NCBI GenBank assembly: GCA_905233895.1
Contig: CAJOFL010000009.1
Coordinates: forward strand, 1 to 64,000
Reading direction: 5' to 3'
Length of the DNA: 64,000 bases
Source: an uncultured Bacteroidales bacterium
GTDB lineage: Bacteria; Bacteroidota; Bacteroidia; Bacteroidales; P3
Positions within the stretch are counted from its first letter, which is position 1. Each line of letters begins with the position of its first letter. The notes beneath the pieces are model-generated. The model searched no databases and was not told the DNA's origin. It was given only the letters and a program-made list of their open reading frames with translations. This document shows, piece by piece, positions 17,427-28,624 of the stretch. Both the position numbers and the translations under genes were made by a program.

Positions 17427-18455
17427 ATGGCTGAAAAAAAGACAAAGACATATAATGGATACAAACCACCTTTCACTCTGTCGGCGAAGGCGGTGGGACT
17501 GGTGGCGGATATCGCTGCCCAGATGGAGCGGTTTGCCATCCGTATGGAACAGAGCGACGCCCTGCGGCTGCGCAAGGTCAACCGTATCAAGACTATCCAT
17601 AGCTCTTTGGCCATAGAGGGCAACCATCTTCTGGAGAGTGAGGTGGCGGATATCCTTGACGGCAAGACGGTGGTGGCACCTATCCGCGAGATTCAGGAGG
17701 TGAAAAACGCCATACGGATGTATGACGAATTTGAAAAACTCGACCCCTTCTCGATGGACGACCTGCTGCGTGCACACGGGCTGATGATGTCGGCCTTGAC
17801 AGACGACGCAGGCCATTTCCGCAAGGGCGGTGTAGGTGTCTATTCCGAGAGCGGTCTGGTACATTTGGCCCCTCCATCCGACAGGGTGCATGGGTTGATG
17901 TCCGACCTGTTCGGCTGGCTGAAGAATGCCGACGACCACCTGCTGGTGCGCAGCTGCGTGTTCCACTATGAGTTCGAGTTTATCCATCCATTTATTGATG
18001 GCAACGGACGAATGGGACGTCTGTGGCAGTCGCTCATCCTCAGTCGCTGGCACCCTGCCTTTGCGCACCTGCCGGTGGAGAATATGGTCTACTCCAACCA
18101 ACAAGCCTACTACGACGCCATTGCTCAAAGTACCAAGCAGGGTGAGTGTAGCCCCTTCATCGACTTTATGCTGGAGGAGATACATAAGTCCGTACTACAA
18201 CATAAAGGTGAACCTCTTAATGCACCTGTAAATGCACCTGCAAATGCACCTGTAAATATAACTAAGAGACAAGCTGCCATTATAGATATTCTAAGAAATA
18301 ATCCTTATACCACATACGATGAAATGGCAACAACTCTTGATGTGGACAGATCAACTATTACACGAAATATTGCGGCATTAAAAGAAATGGGTATTCTAAT
18401 ACGTATAGGCGAGGACAAGAACGGATATTGGAAACTTAACAAAAAGTCACTATGA
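17427..18455 (+). CDS. Fic family protein (AMP transferase type, class II)
   Basis: A 342-residue Fic-domain protein expected to transfer AMP to a hydroxyl group of a target protein. The catalytic motif [14 protein letters not shown] starts at H187. The inhibitory motif SSLAIEGN (S59-N66) is N-terminal, as in class II Fic proteins that hold themselves inactive. A winged-helix domain closes the protein ([39 protein letters not shown]). Between the Fic and wHTH domains lies a tandem [13 protein letters not shown] stretch from a 12-bp DNA repeat (18216-18255). Its stop overlaps the hsdR ATG (ATGA), so it is translationally coupled to hsdR. The protein target is unknown. Confidence 0.93.
   Translation: MAEKKTKTYNGYKPPFTLSAKAVGLVADIAAQMERFAIRMEQSDALRLRKVNRIKTIHSSLAIEGNHLLESEVADILDGKTVVAPIREIQEVKNAIRMYDEFEKLDPFSMDDLLRAHGLMMSALTDDAGHFRKGGVGVYSESGLVHLAPPSDRVHGLMSDLFGWLKNADDHLLVRSCVFHYEFEFIHPFIDGNGRMGRLWQSLILSRWHPAFAHLPVENMVYSNQQAYYDAIAQSTKQGECSPFIDFMLEEIHKSVLQHKGEPLNAPVNAPANAPVNITKRQAAIIDILRNNPYTTYDEMATTLDVDRSTITRNIAALKEMGILIRIGEDKNGYWKLNKKSL
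18216..18258 (+). repeat. 12-bp tandem repeat in fic encoding an NAPV-type linker
   Basis: Repeats of AATGCACCTGTA/AATGCACCTGCA produce [13 protein letters not shown] between the Fic core and the winged helix. Unit length is a multiple of 3, so copy number can change without a frameshift. Confidence 0.85.
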
Positions 18456-21400
18456 CCAAGCTGACGGAATCGGACATTGAGCAGATGACCATCGAGATAT
18501 TGCAGAGCCGTGGGTATGAATACCTTTACGGCCCTGATATCGCGCCAGACGGACAGTCGCCTATGCGGACGACGCTGAGCGAGGTGGTGCTGCGCGAGAA
18601 GCTGGAAGCGGCAGTGCGGCGGCTCAACCCATCGCTGCCGGAGCAGGTACTGGACGATGCTGTCAGGACGGCGCTGCGCATCGGCTCGACCGATTTGCTG
18701 GCCGACAACGAGCAGTTCCACGAGCTGCTGACACAGGGCGTGACGGTGTCGGTCTACGAAGAGGGTGAGGAGCGCGGAAAGAAGGTGTGGCTGGTGGACT
18801 TTGACGACCCGTGGAACAATGACTTCACGGTGGTCAACCAGTTCACCGTCATAGAAAACGGTCATAACCTAAGACCCGATGTGGTGCTGTTCGTCAACGG
18901 TCTGCCGCTGGTGGTGATGGAGTTGAAGAATGCCACCGACGAGGAGGCCACCATCACCGCCGCCTACAACCAGATAGAGACCTACAAGGCACAGATACCG
19001 TCGCTGTTCATCTACAACGAACTGATAGTTATCTCCGACGGCCTGGAAGCCCGTGCAGGCTCGCTGTCGGCAGGGTTGAGCCGCTATTCGGCCTGGAAGA
19101 GCGAGGACGGTGAGACCGTGGCCTCGCATCTGGTGGGCGAGCTGGAGGTGCTGTTGCGCGGTATGCTGAACAAGGAGACATTGCTCGACCTCATGCGCTC
19201 GTTCACCGTCTTCGAGAAAGACAAGCACGAAGACAAGGCCACGGGGCAAATCACCATCACTACGGTGAAGAAGTTGGCAGCCTACCACCAATACTACGCC
19301 GTCAACAAAGCCGTGGAGTCCACATTGAGGGCCACAGGCATTAATGTTGGCAGATGGAAGGTTTTAGAGTCGCCGACAAACTTTGGTTTTCAGACTGTGC
19401 GTGAGCAGCATACGGGCGACCACCGTGCCGGTGTGGTATGGCACACGCAAGGCAGCGGCAAGTCGCTGTCGATGGTGTTCTATGCCGGTAAGATAGTGCA
19501 GCGGCTGAACAACCCCACCATCGTGGTCATCACCGACCGAAACGACCTCGATGACCAGCTCTTCGAGACCTTCGTCTCCTCCAAGCAGTTACTGAGACAG
19601 ACGCCTGTGCAAGCCGAGAGCCGTGAGCATCTGAAACGTCTGCTTGCGGTGCAGTCGGGTGGCGTGGTCTTTACCACCATACAGAAATTCCACCCCGAAG
19701 AGGGCAATGTATATGACCTGCTGACCGATCGCAACAACGTGGTGGTGATAGCCGACGAGGCGCACCGCACACAGTACGGCTTCCGCGCCAAGAGCGTAGA
19801 TGTAAGGAACGAGGCCGACGAGGTGATAGGCTCTGAAATCAAGTACGGCTTCGCCAAGTACCTGCGTGACGCGCTGCCCAACGCCACCTATATCGGCTTC
19901 ACCGGCACCCCTATCGAACTGAGCGACAAGAATACGCCCGCCGTCTTTGGCAACTACATAGATGTCTATGACATCGCACAGGCCGTAGAGGACGGTGCCA
20001 CGGTGCGCATCTTCTACGAGAGTCGTCTGGCCAAAGTGGAACTGAGTGCCGAAGGCCGCAAACTGGTGGAGGAACTGGACAAGGAGCTCAACGTAAAGGA
20101 GATGGACGATGTGCAGAAGGCCAAAGCTAAGTGGACACAACTGGAAGCCTTGATAGGCAGTCCAAACCGTGTAAAAAACATCGCCCGCGATATCGTAGAG
20201 CATTTCGAGGCTCGTCAGCAGGTATTCGAGGGCAAGGCCATGATTGTAGCCATGAGCCGCAGGATTGCCGTAGAGCTCTACGACGAAATCATCAAGCTAC
20301 GGCCCGAATGGCACAGCGATGACCTGCGCAAAGGGGCGCTGAAAGTGGTTATGACCACTTCCGCCTCCGACGGCCCCGCTATCGCCAAGCACCACACCAC
20401 CAAAGCTGACCGACACACCCTGGCCGAAAGGATGAAAGACCCCAACGATGAGTTGAAGATGGTGATAGTGCGCGATATGTGGCTCACGGGTTTCGATGTG
20501 CCGTGTCTGCACACCCTCTATATCGACAAGCCCATGCAGGGGCACAACCTGATGCAGGCCATAGCCCGCGTGAACCGCGTCTACAAGGACAAGCCCGGCG
20601 GCTTGGTAGTGGACTACCTCGGCATCGCCGCTGACCTAAAGAGAGCCCTGTCGTTCTACTCTGACAGCGGTGGAAAGGGCGACCCCACACAGCAGCAGTC
20701 GCAAGCCGTAGAGCTGATGAAAGAGAAGCTGGAGGTGGTTGAACAGATGCTGCATGGACTAGACTGGCAGCAATATTTCACCTCCGACACAAAAGGCAAG
20801 TTGTCGTGGATACTCAAAGCCGAAGACTTCATCCTCGGTCTCGAAGATGGCAAGAAAAGGTTTGTCAACGAAGTAACGGCCTTGGGGAAGGCTTTCGCGT
20901 TGGCTATACCGCAGGAGGAAGCAATGGAGGTCAAGGACGAAGTGGCTTTCTTCCAAGCCGTGAAAGCCCGCCTATGCAAGTTCGATGCCAAGGGGGGCGG
21001 CCATACCAACGAGGAGATTGAGACCACCATTAGGCAGGTGATAGACCAAGCATTAGTATCGGAGCAGGTGATAGACCTCTTCGATGCCGCCGGCATCAAA
21101 AAGCCCGACATCTCCATCCTCTCCGAGGAATTCCTGATGGAGCTGAAGGGCATGGAACACCAGAACATCGCCCTTGAAGTATTGCGCAAACTCTTGGAGG
21201 ACGAAATCAAGGCGCGGTCGAAATACAACCTTGTGGAGGGGCGCACACTGATGGAGATGCTCGACGGTTCCATCGCACGTTACCACAACAAAATAGTCTC
21301 TGCTGCCGAAGTGATAGACGAGCTTATCAAGCTCAGCAAGCAAATTGTTGCCAGCGACAATATGGCACAGGAGATGGGGCTGGAGACCTACGAGTATGCC

Positions 21401-21667
21401 TTCTATACCGCCGTGGCCAACAACGAAAGCGCCCGCGAATTGATGGGCAAAGACAAACTGCGTGAACTAGCGGTGGTGCTCACCGAAACCATACGCAAAA
21501 ACAGCACCATAGACTGGACCATCAAGGAGAACGTGCGTGCCAAGATGAAGGTGGCTGTCAAGCGACTGCTGCGCAAATATGGCTATCCGCCCGACATGCA
21601 GGCACTTGCTACCGAGACAGTGCTGAAACAGGCAGAACTGATAGCAAATGAATTACTGAATAAATAA
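18452..21667 (+). CDS. hsdR: Type I restriction-modification endonuclease/translocase subunit
   Basis: HsdR, 1071 residues, is the DNA-translocating and cutting subunit of the type I complex. The N-terminal nuclease centre is visible as D143 ([10 protein letters not shown]) and E157-L-K159 (VVMELKN). The superfamily 2 helicase core follows, with Walker A GSGK (G334-K337), DEAH box at D435 ([11 protein letters not shown]), motif III FTGTP, and motif VI region [10 protein letters not shown]. The C-terminal part is helical and would bind HsdM. The length is normal and no frame break is seen, so the system appears intact. It starts inside the fic stop codon. Confidence 0.96.
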   Translation: MTKLTESDIEQMTIEILQSRGYEYLYGPDIAPDGQSPMRTTLSEVVLREKLEAAVRRLNPSLPEQVLDDAVRTALRIGSTDLLADNEQFHELLTQGVTVSVYEEGEERGKKVWLVDFDDPWNNDFTVVNQFTVIENGHNLRPDVVLFVNGLPLVVMELKNATDEEATITAAYNQIETYKAQIPSLFIYNELIVISDGLEARAGSLSAGLSRYSAWKSEDGETVASHLVGELEVLLRGMLNKETLLDLMRSFTVFEKDKHEDKATGQITITTVKKLAAYHQYYAVNKAVESTLRATGINVGRWKVLESPTNFGFQTVREQHTGDHRAGVVWHTQGSGKSLSMVFYAGKIVQRLNNPTIVVITDRNDLDDQLFETFVSSKQLLRQTPVQAESREHLKRLLAVQSGGVVFTTIQKFHPEEGNVYDLLTDRNNVVVIADEAHRTQYGFRAKSVDVRNEADEVIGSEIKYGFAKYLRDALPNATYIGFTGTPIELSDKNTPAVFGNYIDVYDIAQAVEDGATVRIFYESRLAKVELSAEGRKLVEELDKELNVKEMDDVQKAKAKWTQLEALIGSPNRVKNIARDIVEHFEARQQVFEGKAMIVAMSRRIAVELYDEIIKLRPEWHSDDLRKGALKVVMTTSASDGPAIAKHHTTKADRHTLAERMKDPNDELKMVIVRDMWLTGFDVPCLHTLYIDKPMQGHNLMQAIARVNRVYKDKPGGLVVDYLGIAADLKRALSFYSDSGGKGDPTQQQSQAVELMKEKLEVVEQMLHGLDWQQYFTSDTKGKLSWILKAEDFILGLEDGKKRFVNEVTALGKAFALAIPQEEAMEVKDEVAFFQAVKARLCKFDAKGGGHTNEEIETTIRQVIDQALVSEQVIDLFDAAGIKKPDISILSEEFLMELKGMEHQNIALEVLRKLLEDEIKARSKYNLVEGRTLMEMLDGSIARYHNKIVSAAEVIDELIKLSKQIVASDNMAQEMGLETYEYAFYTAVANNESARELMGKDKLRELAVVLTETIRKNSTIDWTIKENVRAKMKVAVKRLLRKYGYPPDMQALATETVLKQAELIANELLNK

Positions 21668-21671
21668 TAAA

Positions 21672-22790
21672 ATGAATAAACGAAAGATAATAAACGACCC
21701 AGTGTATGACGGGTTCCTCTCGGTGGATGACCCGGTGATACTGAGTGTCATAGAGCATCCATACTTCCAACGGCAACGGCGCATAAAGCAATTGGGGCTG
21801 ACCTACCTAGTTTACCCCGGTGCAATGCATACGCGCTTCAGCCACATGCTCGGTGCCCTAAACCTGATGAAACGGGCTCTAGACGTGCTGAAACTAAAAG
21901 GTGTGGAGATTACCGACGAGGAATGCCGCGGAGCAAAGCTAGCCATACTGCTACACGATATCGGCCACGGACCTTTCTCTCACACCTCGGAGCGGGTGCT
22001 AGTGGATGTGCCACATGAGGAACTGACACTGCGCTTCATGGAGCGTATGAACCTCGAGATGGATGGTGCTCTCGACAAAGCAATAGAAATATTCTCCAAC
22101 AAATATCCCAAGCATTTCCTCCACCAACTGGTGAGCAGCCAACTGGACATGGACCGCCTCGACTACCTTGGCCGCGACTCGTTCTTCACTGGCGTTAGCG
22201 AGGGAATTGTTGGCACCGACCGTATCATCTCGATGCTTAATGTTCACGACGACGAGCTGGTCATCGACGAGAAGGGCATCTACAGCGTGGAGAAGTTTAT
22301 CATTTCACGCCGCCTGATGTACTGGCAGGTATATATGCACAAGACCGTTATCGCCGCCGACAATGTACTACTTAATATTCTCAAGCGCGCCCGTGAACTT
22401 AACCCTGAGACTTTCCATTTCGACACAACGTCACCAGATTTCCTCGACCGCTTTGCAGAGGTGGACGACGATGATATTATGGTAGCCGTGAAACACTGGC
22501 AACATTCCGACGATGAAATCCTTGCCACCCTCTGCCACAACCTAGTCAACCGACATCTGCCCGCAATACGCATAGCCAATGAACCGTTTGCCAACGTAAA
22601 GCCGTCATATTTCGAAGGTACCGGAGTTCTGCGCAACCGTAGTTATGACTTCAACGACCAGGAGATAAAGGTACTATACAAAGACGGACGATGCCTGCCC
22701 ATAAGCGAGGCCAGCGACCAGCTGGACCGCCGCTTCCTTGAAAAGCAGGTTACTAAATATTTCATGTATTTCCCGAAAGAAAACAAATAG
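21672..22790 (+). CDS. HD-domain phosphohydrolase (dGTPase-like)
   Basis: A 372-residue HD-superfamily protein. The metal-binding pattern is seen as MHTRFSHMLG (first His), LLHDIGHGPFSHTSE (HD pair) and SSQLDMDRLDYLGRD (distal Asp). This arrangement matches the dNTP/dGTP triphosphohydrolase-like branch, soluble and cytosolic, which removes phosphates from nucleotides. The exact substrate cannot be told from sequence. It begins 4 bp after hsdR and is on the same strand, so it may be read through from the restriction operon, but its GC content and conservation fit the chromosomal backbone. Confidence 0.88.
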   Translation: MNKRKIINDPVYDGFLSVDDPVILSVIEHPYFQRQRRIKQLGLTYLVYPGAMHTRFSHMLGALNLMKRALDVLKLKGVEITDEECRGAKLAILLHDIGHGPFSHTSERVLVDVPHEELTLRFMERMNLEMDGALDKAIEIFSNKYPKHFLHQLVSSQLDMDRLDYLGRDSFFTGVSEGIVGTDRIISMLNVHDDELVIDEKGIYSVEKFIISRRLMYWQVYMHKTVIAADNVLLNILKRARELNPETFHFDTTSPDFLDRFAEVDDDDIMVAVKHWQHSDDEILATLCHNLVNRHLPAIRIANEPFANVKPSYFEGTGVLRNRSYDFNDQEIKVLYKDGRCLPISEASDQLDRRFLEKQVTKYFMYFPKENK

Positions 22791-22799
22791 ATAAAAGTT

Positions 22800-23753
22800 A
22801 TGAACCTACCGCAATTACACTCAATCACCAAGAAGATACTTGTCGCCCTGCTGGGCGGGTTCCTCTTGGTATTCCTGCTGTTCCACATGACAGCCAACCT
22901 ATTTATCCTTCGCCACGATGGCGGCGCGTGGTATTCGGCCTTCTGCCACTTCATGGGTACCAACTGGCTGGTGAAGATTATGGAAATCTGCCTTCTCGGC
23001 TTCATTGCGCTGCATATCCTACTGACTCTCTGGCTGGCACTCACTAACCGTCTGGCCCGTCCGGTGCGCTATCATCAGGCACAGCGCAGCAAGACCCATA
23101 CCACTTCGAAGCTGATGGTCTGGACAGGCATCCTTATATTTGCATGTCTGATACTTCACTTCTCCGACTTCTATTTCGTAAAACTCGGATGGGTGAAAGG
23201 CGAATATATGGTAAAAGTGGAAAAAATGCAGGATGAAGAGATGATGCAAATGATGCAGTTTGCTCAACAGATGCAGATGACTCCAGACGAATTGGTAGAC
23301 CAACTCGAAGAGCAAGCCACCATGTACAGCGAGGGTGACGAAGCAGAGACCGCCGATTATATTGCCGGGCTGCGCGAGAAACTTGAAGTCATGGACATTC
23401 TAGAGAGAGCCTACACTGAGGACAATTTCTCCAACGACCGAAAATGGATACGCCACCTTTCGTACGAAGACCGTCAGACGCTGCGACGTGTGATACCCGA
23501 AAGCGACCCCGAGCCGGACTTCTACTATATGGCACGTGAGAAATTCAGCAGCCTTTATCTTGTGGTTATGTACCTGCTGTTCTTCGCCATCGTATTCTTC
23601 CACATGCGCCACGCCTTCCCATCGGCCTTCCAGACCCTCGGCTTGAACAACTACAAGTACAACAACATCATCGAGGTGCTTGGCCGTATCTACGCCTGGG
23701 TAGTCTGCCTCGGCTTCGCAATTGTTCCCATTTTAGTTTATTTAGGATTATGA
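22800..23753 (+). CDS. frdC: Succinate dehydrogenase/fumarate reductase cytochrome b subunit with large extra loop
   Basis: A type-B dihaem cytochrome b membrane anchor with five predicted helices: [78 protein letters not shown] and the C-terminal [20 protein letters not shown]. It transfers electrons between menaquinol and the Fe-S subunit. At 317 residues it is much longer than the usual 220-230. The excess is an acidic, Met/Gln-rich hydrophilic segment at about residues 133-245 between helices 3 and 4, which should face the periplasm. The haem-ligand His residues remain in helices 1, 2, 3 and 4. The stop overlaps the frdA start. Confidence 0.92.
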   Translation: MNLPQLHSITKKILVALLGGFLLVFLLFHMTANLFILRHDGGAWYSAFCHFMGTNWLVKIMEICLLGFIALHILLTLWLALTNRLARPVRYHQAQRSKTHTTSKLMVWTGILIFACLILHFSDFYFVKLGWVKGEYMVKVEKMQDEEMMQMMQFAQQMQMTPDELVDQLEEQATMYSEGDEAETADYIAGLREKLEVMDILERAYTEDNFSNDRKWIRHLSYEDRQTLRRVIPESDPEPDFYYMAREKFSSLYLVVMYLLFFAIVFFHMRHAFPSAFQTLGLNNYKYNNIIEVLGRIYAWVVCLGFAIVPILVYLGL

Positions 23754-25687
23754 AATTAGACTCCAAAATACCCGAAGGTCCGCTCGCTCAGAAATGGACC
23801 AATTACAAAGCCGCGCAGAAACTGGTGAACCCGGCCAACAAGCGCAAGCTCGATATCATCGTGGTGGGTACTGGCCTAGCCGGTGCCTCCGCCGCCGCAT
23901 CGCTCGGCGCCCTGGGATTCCATGTAGACATATTCTGCCTGCAGGACTCGCCGCGTCGCGCCCACTCAATCGCCGCCCAGGGCGGCATCAACGCCGCCAA
24001 GAACTATCAGAACGACGGAGACAGCGTGGAACGCCTGTTCAAGGACACCATCAAGGGTGGCGACTACCGTGCCCGTGAGGCCAATGTCTACCGTCTGGCA
24101 GAGGTTAGCGGAGACATTATCGACCAGTGTGTGGCACAGGGTGTTCCCTTCGCCCGCGACTATAGCGGCCTGCTCGACAACCGTTCCTTCGGCGGAGCCC
24201 AAGTCTCTAGAACATTCTATGCCCGCGGACAAACGGGCCAGCAGCTGCTGCTGGGTGCCTACGGCGCCTTAAGCCGCGAGATTGCACGCGGTACCGTGGT
24301 GCTACACGAACGTCACGAGATGATGGACCTTGTCATCAAGGACGGTCGCGCCCGCGGTATCATAGCACGTAACCTCGTTACTGGAGAACTAGAGCGTTAT
24401 GCCGCCCATGCCATAGTGGTGGCAACTGGAGGCTATGGCAACGTGTATTATTTGAGCACCAACGCCATGAACTCTAACGGTAGCGCCGCCTGGGTATGCC
24501 ACCGTCGAGGTGCCGCCTTTGCCAACCCCTGCTACGTGCAGATTCACCCCACCTGCATCCCCGTCCACGGCGACTATCAGTCGAAGCTCACGCTTATGAG
24601 CGAGTCACTCCGCAACGACGGCCGTATCTGGGTACCCAAGAATAAAGAGGATGCCGAAGCCATCCGCCGCGGCGAGAAGAGCGCCCTCGACATCGCTGAG
24701 GAGGATCGCGATTACTACCTCGAGCGTCGCTATCCCGCCTTCGGGAACCTGGTGCCTCGCGATGTGGCCAGCCGCGCCGCTAAAGAACGCTGCGATGCAG
24801 GCTACGGAGTAGGCCCAACGGGATTGGCTGTATATCTGGATTTCGCTGACGCCATCAAGCGACTCGGGCGTGACGTTGTGGAGCAGAAATACGGCAACCT
24901 CTTCCAAATGTACCAAAAAATTGTCGATGTCGACCCCTACGAGTACCCGATGATGATATACCCCGCCGTACACTACACCATGGGCGGCCTCTGGGTCGAC
25001 TACGAACTGCAGACCACCATCCCCGGACTCTTCGCCGCCGGCGAGGCCAACTTCAGCGACCACGGAGCCAATCGACTCGGTGCATCGGCCTTGATGCAGG
25101 GTCTGGCTGACGGCTACTTCGTCCTCCCCTATACCCTGCAGAACTACCTTGCCGACCAGATTTATGTCGGCAAGATTAAGGCCGAAGGCCCCGAATTCGA
25201 CGAGGCTGAAGCTGCTGTCCGTGCCCGTATGGACAGTCTCATCGGAATCCAAGGAGAACATTCCGTCGACCACTATCACAAGGCTCTTGGCCGTATAATG
25301 TGGGAATACTGCGGCATGGCCCGATCGAAGGAAAGCCTTGCCACTGCTGCCGACAAAGTTGCCGAGTTGGAAGCCGACTTTTACAAACACGTATTCATAC
25401 CAGGCAAAGCCAGCGATATGAATCCAGAGATGGAGAAAGCTTACCGTTTGGAGGACTATTTCGAACTGGCTCGCCTCATCATTGCCGATGCCAACCAGCG
25501 TGAGGAAAGTTGCGGTGGTCATTTCCGTATAGAGCATCAGACCGAGGACGGTGAGACACTCCGCGACGACGACAACTTCATGTTCGTCGCCGCCTGGGAG
25601 TACCAAGGTCACGACAAGCCCGAAGTGATGCACAAGGAAGAGCTCAACTACGAGCATATACAGATTGTGAAACGTAATTATAAGTAA
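23750..25687 (+). CDS. frdA: Fumarate reductase/succinate dehydrogenase flavoprotein subunit
   Basis: The 645-residue catalytic subunit of the quinol:fumarate reductase. The FAD-binding Rossmann motif is [18 protein letters not shown]. The His that binds FAD covalently lies in [17 protein letters not shown]. The active-site region is in HPTCIP and [12 protein letters not shown], with [19 protein letters not shown] near the capping domain. It works on the cytoplasmic face, reducing fumarate as the last step of anaerobic respiration in gut-type Bacteroidales, or oxidising succinate. It overlaps frdC by ATGA and is followed 3 bp later by frdB. Confidence 0.97.
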   Translation: MKLDSKIPEGPLAQKWTNYKAAQKLVNPANKRKLDIIVVGTGLAGASAAASLGALGFHVDIFCLQDSPRRAHSIAAQGGINAAKNYQNDGDSVERLFKDTIKGGDYRAREANVYRLAEVSGDIIDQCVAQGVPFARDYSGLLDNRSFGGAQVSRTFYARGQTGQQLLLGAYGALSREIARGTVVLHERHEMMDLVIKDGRARGIIARNLVTGELERYAAHAIVVATGGYGNVYYLSTNAMNSNGSAAWVCHRRGAAFANPCYVQIHPTCIPVHGDYQSKLTLMSESLRNDGRIWVPKNKEDAEAIRRGEKSALDIAEEDRDYYLERRYPAFGNLVPRDVASRAAKERCDAGYGVGPTGLAVYLDFADAIKRLGRDVVEQKYGNLFQMYQKIVDVDPYEYPMMIYPAVHYTMGGLWVDYELQTTIPGLFAAGEANFSDHGANRLGASALMQGLADGYFVLPYTLQNYLADQIYVGKIKAEGPEFDEAEAAVRARMDSLIGIQGEHSVDHYHKALGRIMWEYCGMARSKESLATAADKVAELEADFYKHVFIPGKASDMNPEMEKAYRLEDYFELARLIIADANQREESCGGHFRIEHQTEDGETLRDDDNFMFVAAWEYQGHDKPEVMHKEELNYEHIQIVKRNYK

Positions 25688-25690
25688 GCC

Positions 25691-26449
25691 ATGAAATTCA
25701 CACTCCATATCTGGCGCCAGGAGAACGCCCGCGCCAAAGGGCACTTCGAGACCTACGAGATCGACAACATCTCGGCCGACTGCTCGTTCCTCGAGATGCT
25801 CGACCAGCTGAACGAGAAGCTCATCAACGACAAGATAGCCCATCCCGTCTGTTTCGACAACGACTGCCGCGAGGGCATCTGCGGCATGTGCGGCCTCTAT
25901 ATCAACGGCCGCCCCCACGGCAACGACGACGGTGTGACCACCTGCCAGCTCCACATGCGCCATTTCAACGATGGCGACGAAATATGGGTGGAACCGTGGA
26001 GAGCGAAAGCCTTCCCAATTATCAAGGACCTGGTGGTCGACCGCACCGCTTTCGACAAGATTATCCAAGCCGGCGGGTATATCAGCGCTACCACTGGCGG
26101 GGTGCCCGACGCAAACAATATCTTGGTATCAAAACATATTGCCGACCAAGCAATGGATGCGGCTGCATGCATAGGCTGCGGTGCATGCGTGGCGGCCTGT
26201 AAGAACGCCTCTGCGATGCTCTTCGTGGGAGCAAAGGTTTCGCACCTCAATCTGTTGCCGCAAGGACAGCCCGAGGCAATGGACCGCGCCCGAAAAATGA
26301 TAATCAAGATGGACGAACTAGGCTTCGGAGGATGCACCAACACCTACGCCTGCGAGGCCGAATGCCCCAAACAAATCAAGCGACAGAACATAGCACGACT
26401 CAACCGACAGTGGATAGGACAGGCTTTCGGACGCGACCGCAACGAATAA
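25691..26449 (+). CDS. frdB: Fumarate reductase/succinate dehydrogenase iron-sulfur subunit
   Basis: A 252-residue subunit carrying three Fe-S clusters between FrdA and the cytochrome b. The [2Fe-2S] ligands are in [17 protein letters not shown] with a distal Cys in TTCQLHM. The C-terminal ferredoxin-like half has [15 protein letters not shown] and [13 protein letters not shown] for the [4Fe-4S] and [3Fe-4S] clusters. The order C-A-B matches Bacteroidota frd/sdh operons. No terminator is obvious after the stop; about 700 bp without a convincing gene follow before dnaA. Confidence 0.97.
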   Translation: MKFTLHIWRQENARAKGHFETYEIDNISADCSFLEMLDQLNEKLINDKIAHPVCFDNDCREGICGMCGLYINGRPHGNDDGVTTCQLHMRHFNDGDEIWVEPWRAKAFPIIKDLVVDRTAFDKIIQAGGYISATTGGVPDANNILVSKHIADQAMDAAACIGCGACVAACKNASAMLFVGAKVSHLNLLPQGQPEAMDRARKMIIKMDELGFGGCTNTYACEAECPKQIKRQNIARLNRQWIGQAFGRDRNE

Positions 26450-27178
26450 CGGCCTTGTTCGGAAACGACATTCCGCTCTAGTCTGGAGCCAAGTGGCACC
26501 CGTGAGTTCCATCACTTGACGGATGGATGCTGACGGGTGCTGATTGTAGACTTTCTCCAGAACAATGACCGTTGCCGACTCATGGCAGGAACCTGCCTTA
26601 CAAACCGCCGAACAGGCAAATAAATGCGCCTGCTCTTCAGGAATCCCCTCTGCCCGAAAATGGTTTTTCAAAAATAAAAAAAGCTATTCGGGTGAAATAA
26701 TTTTCAACCAACTTAGGTGCATAACCGCCCCCCGCAGCACACATTCAACAACTTGCGCAGAGGGAGGCCAGAATCGGGGTTTGATTTTCAAACCTTTACT
26801 CCAAACATCTGCATTCCAGTCCTATACAATGGCTATTAATCTACAAGAGGGTGGTTTACAACCCCCTAGAGAGTTATCAACAAAAAGGGCCGTTTGAGGC
26901 GAAAAAATGAAAAAAAAATTTTTACGTCTCGAATTTTTTCGTATATTAAGGGGGCTTGTAAGAGAGGTAAAAAAGGATTTTGGGTTGTAGTTTAGTAAGT
27001 TGTAGAAATGTCTTTATGACAGTGTGGCGGCGACGGGGGTGTTTCTTTACAAAAAAAAGTTGACAGTGACAAATTTTTTTTTCACTTTCTATTCACTAAA
27101 AAAGTTCGACTTTTGCAAGTGAAAGAAAACAAAACCCGCTTTGGGTAAATGATTGAAAATAGCGAACAGAGAAAAAAT
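26450..27178. other. Gene-poor region upstream of dnaA; possible replication or regulatory region
   Basis: About 730 bp between frdB and dnaA. The first 250 bp are GC-balanced with no convincing ORF on either strand. The right half is AT-rich with A/T runs at 26905-26945 and 27050-27100. One near-consensus DnaA box, TTATCAACA (one mismatch to TTATCCACA), lies at 26874-26882. A TTGACAGTGAC stretch sits at about 27059. Position beside dnaA makes an origin or an autoregulated dnaA promoter conceivable, but a single degenerate box is weak evidence. Confidence 0.4.
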
Positions 27179-28624
27179 ATGATGACAGAAGACTACAAAG
27201 AAGTGTGGGCGGAATGCCTTGGAGTGATAAAGGACGCGCTTGGCCCGGAGAACAAAGATGTGTTTTCGACGTGGTTCACTCCTATCGTGCCGTTGAAGCT
27301 TGAGGGAAGCACTCTGATTGTCCAGGTGCCTAGCATGTTCTTCTATGAATATATAGAGGAACATTATATAAAATTACTGCGCCGCGTTATCAAGTCGCAG
27401 CTGGGTCCGAATGCGATGCTGAAATACAGCATCGTGATGGACCAGACCATCCCGACCGAACCCCACTCAATGACACTCACCTCGCAGGGCGGCCGCTCGA
27501 CAGTCAATCCCCTTTCGACCCTGCCGGTGAACATCAACAAGGAAGGCTCCCGCGAGATACCTAACCCGTTCGTAATCCCCGGCCTGCGCAAAATCCGTGT
27601 GCCGTCGCAGCTGAACGGAAGTTACACGCTCGAGAACTTCGTCGAGGGCGACTGCAACCGCTTAGCCCGCTCGGCCGGCTATGCCGTTGCCGAGAAACCT
27701 GGATCCACCTCGTTCAACCCCCTCTTCATCCACTCCGGCGTAGGCCTCGGCAAGACCCATCTGGCCAACGCCATCGGCCTCAAGACCAAGGAGCTGCACC
27801 CCGACAAGACCGTTCTCTACGTCACTAGCGAACAGTTCATGAACCAATACGGAGACGCATGCAAGGATAAGCGCGTCAACGACTTCATGCACTTTTACGA
27901 AATGATTGATGTGCTGATAATCGACGATATCCAGATGGCTGCCAAGAGCGAGAAGACCCAGGAAGCCTTCTTCCACATCTTCAACCATCTGCACCAGCGC
28001 AACTGTCAAATAATCATCACCTCCGACAAGTCGCCATCCGACATACAGGGGCTCCAGCCTCGCCTGCTGAGCCGCCTGAAATGGGGACTTCAGGCCGAAT
28101 TGCAGGCCCCCGACGTCGAGACCCGTAAGGCCATCCTGCACCAGAAACTGCAGAACGAAGGCGGCGAGATGGGCGACGACGTGGTGGAGTACATCGCCTA
28201 CAACATAGCCTCAAACGTGCGCGAACTTGAGGGCGCCCTCATCTCACTTATGGCCCAGAGCTCGCTCAACCACAAGCAGATTACCATCGAACTGGCCCGC
28301 GAGCTAATCAGCAAGTACGTCCAGAGCAACCAGCGCGAAATCACCATCGAATACATCCAGAAAGTGGTGTGCGACCACCTCGAGCTTCCGGTGGAGAGCA
28401 TCCAGCAAACCTCGCGCAAGCGCGAGATAGTGCAGGCACGCCAACTGGCCATGTATTTCTCGAAGAAAATTACCAAGTCATCCCTCTCGGTCATCGGCCT
28501 GCAGTGCGGCAACAAGGACCACGCCACCGTGCTCCACGCCTGCAAGACCATCGAGAACCTCCGCCAGACCGACCGAAACATACGTGCCATGGTTGACGAG
28601 CTGGAGAAAAAGTTAGCCGAATGA
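27179..28624 (+). CDS. dnaA: Chromosomal replication initiator protein DnaA
   Basis: An AAA+ initiator of about 481 residues that melts the origin in its ATP form. Domain I is EDYKEVWAECLGVIKD...FSTWFTPIVPL. The AAA+ Walker A is SGVGLGKTHLANAI and Walker B is DVLIIDDIQ. The sensor region contains RLLSRLKWGL, and domain IV carries the DnaA signature KDHATVLHACKTI. The start was placed at the ATGATG at 27179-27184, the position that best fits the usual domain I length; an upstream in-frame ATG at 27149 is possible. The stop overlaps the next start (ATGA), an uncommon coupling to a flavin reductase rather than to dnaN. Confidence 0.95.
   Translation: MMTEDYKEVWAECLGVIKDALGPENKDVFSTWFTPIVPLKLEGSTLIVQVPSMFFYEYIEEHYIKLLRRVIKSQLGPNAMLKYSIVMDQTIPTEPHSMTLTSQGGRSTVNPLSTLPVNINKEGSREIPNPFVIPGLRKIRVPSQLNGSYTLENFVEGDCNRLARSAGYAVAEKPGSTSFNPLFIHSGVGLGKTHLANAIGLKTKELHPDKTVLYVTSEQFMNQYGDACKDKRVNDFMHFYEMIDVLIIDDIQMAAKSEKTQEAFFHIFNHLHQRNCQIIITSDKSPSDIQGLQPRLLSRLKWGLQAELQAPDVETRKAILHQKLQNEGGEMGDDVVEYIAYNIASNVRELEGALISLMAQSSLNHKQITIELARELISKYVQSNQREITIEYIQKVVCDHLELPVESIQQTSRKREIVQARQLAMYFSKKITKSSLSVIGLQCGNKDHATVLHACKTIENLRQTDRNIRAMVDELEKKLAE

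Noticed and set aside
18216-18258. Sequencing error in the fic linker
   Set aside because: The 12-bp units are in frame and NAPV-type linkers are common in related Fic proteins.
24605-26068. 487-codon ORF antisense to frdA/frdB
   Set aside because: The composition (Val, His, Gly, Ala repeats) is typical of the antisense frame of GC-rich genes, and frdAB show full family motifs on the other strand.
26318-26671. 117-codon minus-strand ORF over the frdB 3' end and the following gap
   Set aside because: Part of the sequence looks protein-like, but half of it is antisense to frdB, there is no ribosome-binding site and no recognisable family.
26874-26882. Definite oriC
   Set aside because: Only one DnaA-like box with a mismatch was found; position next to dnaA alone is not enough, so it is listed only as a possible region.
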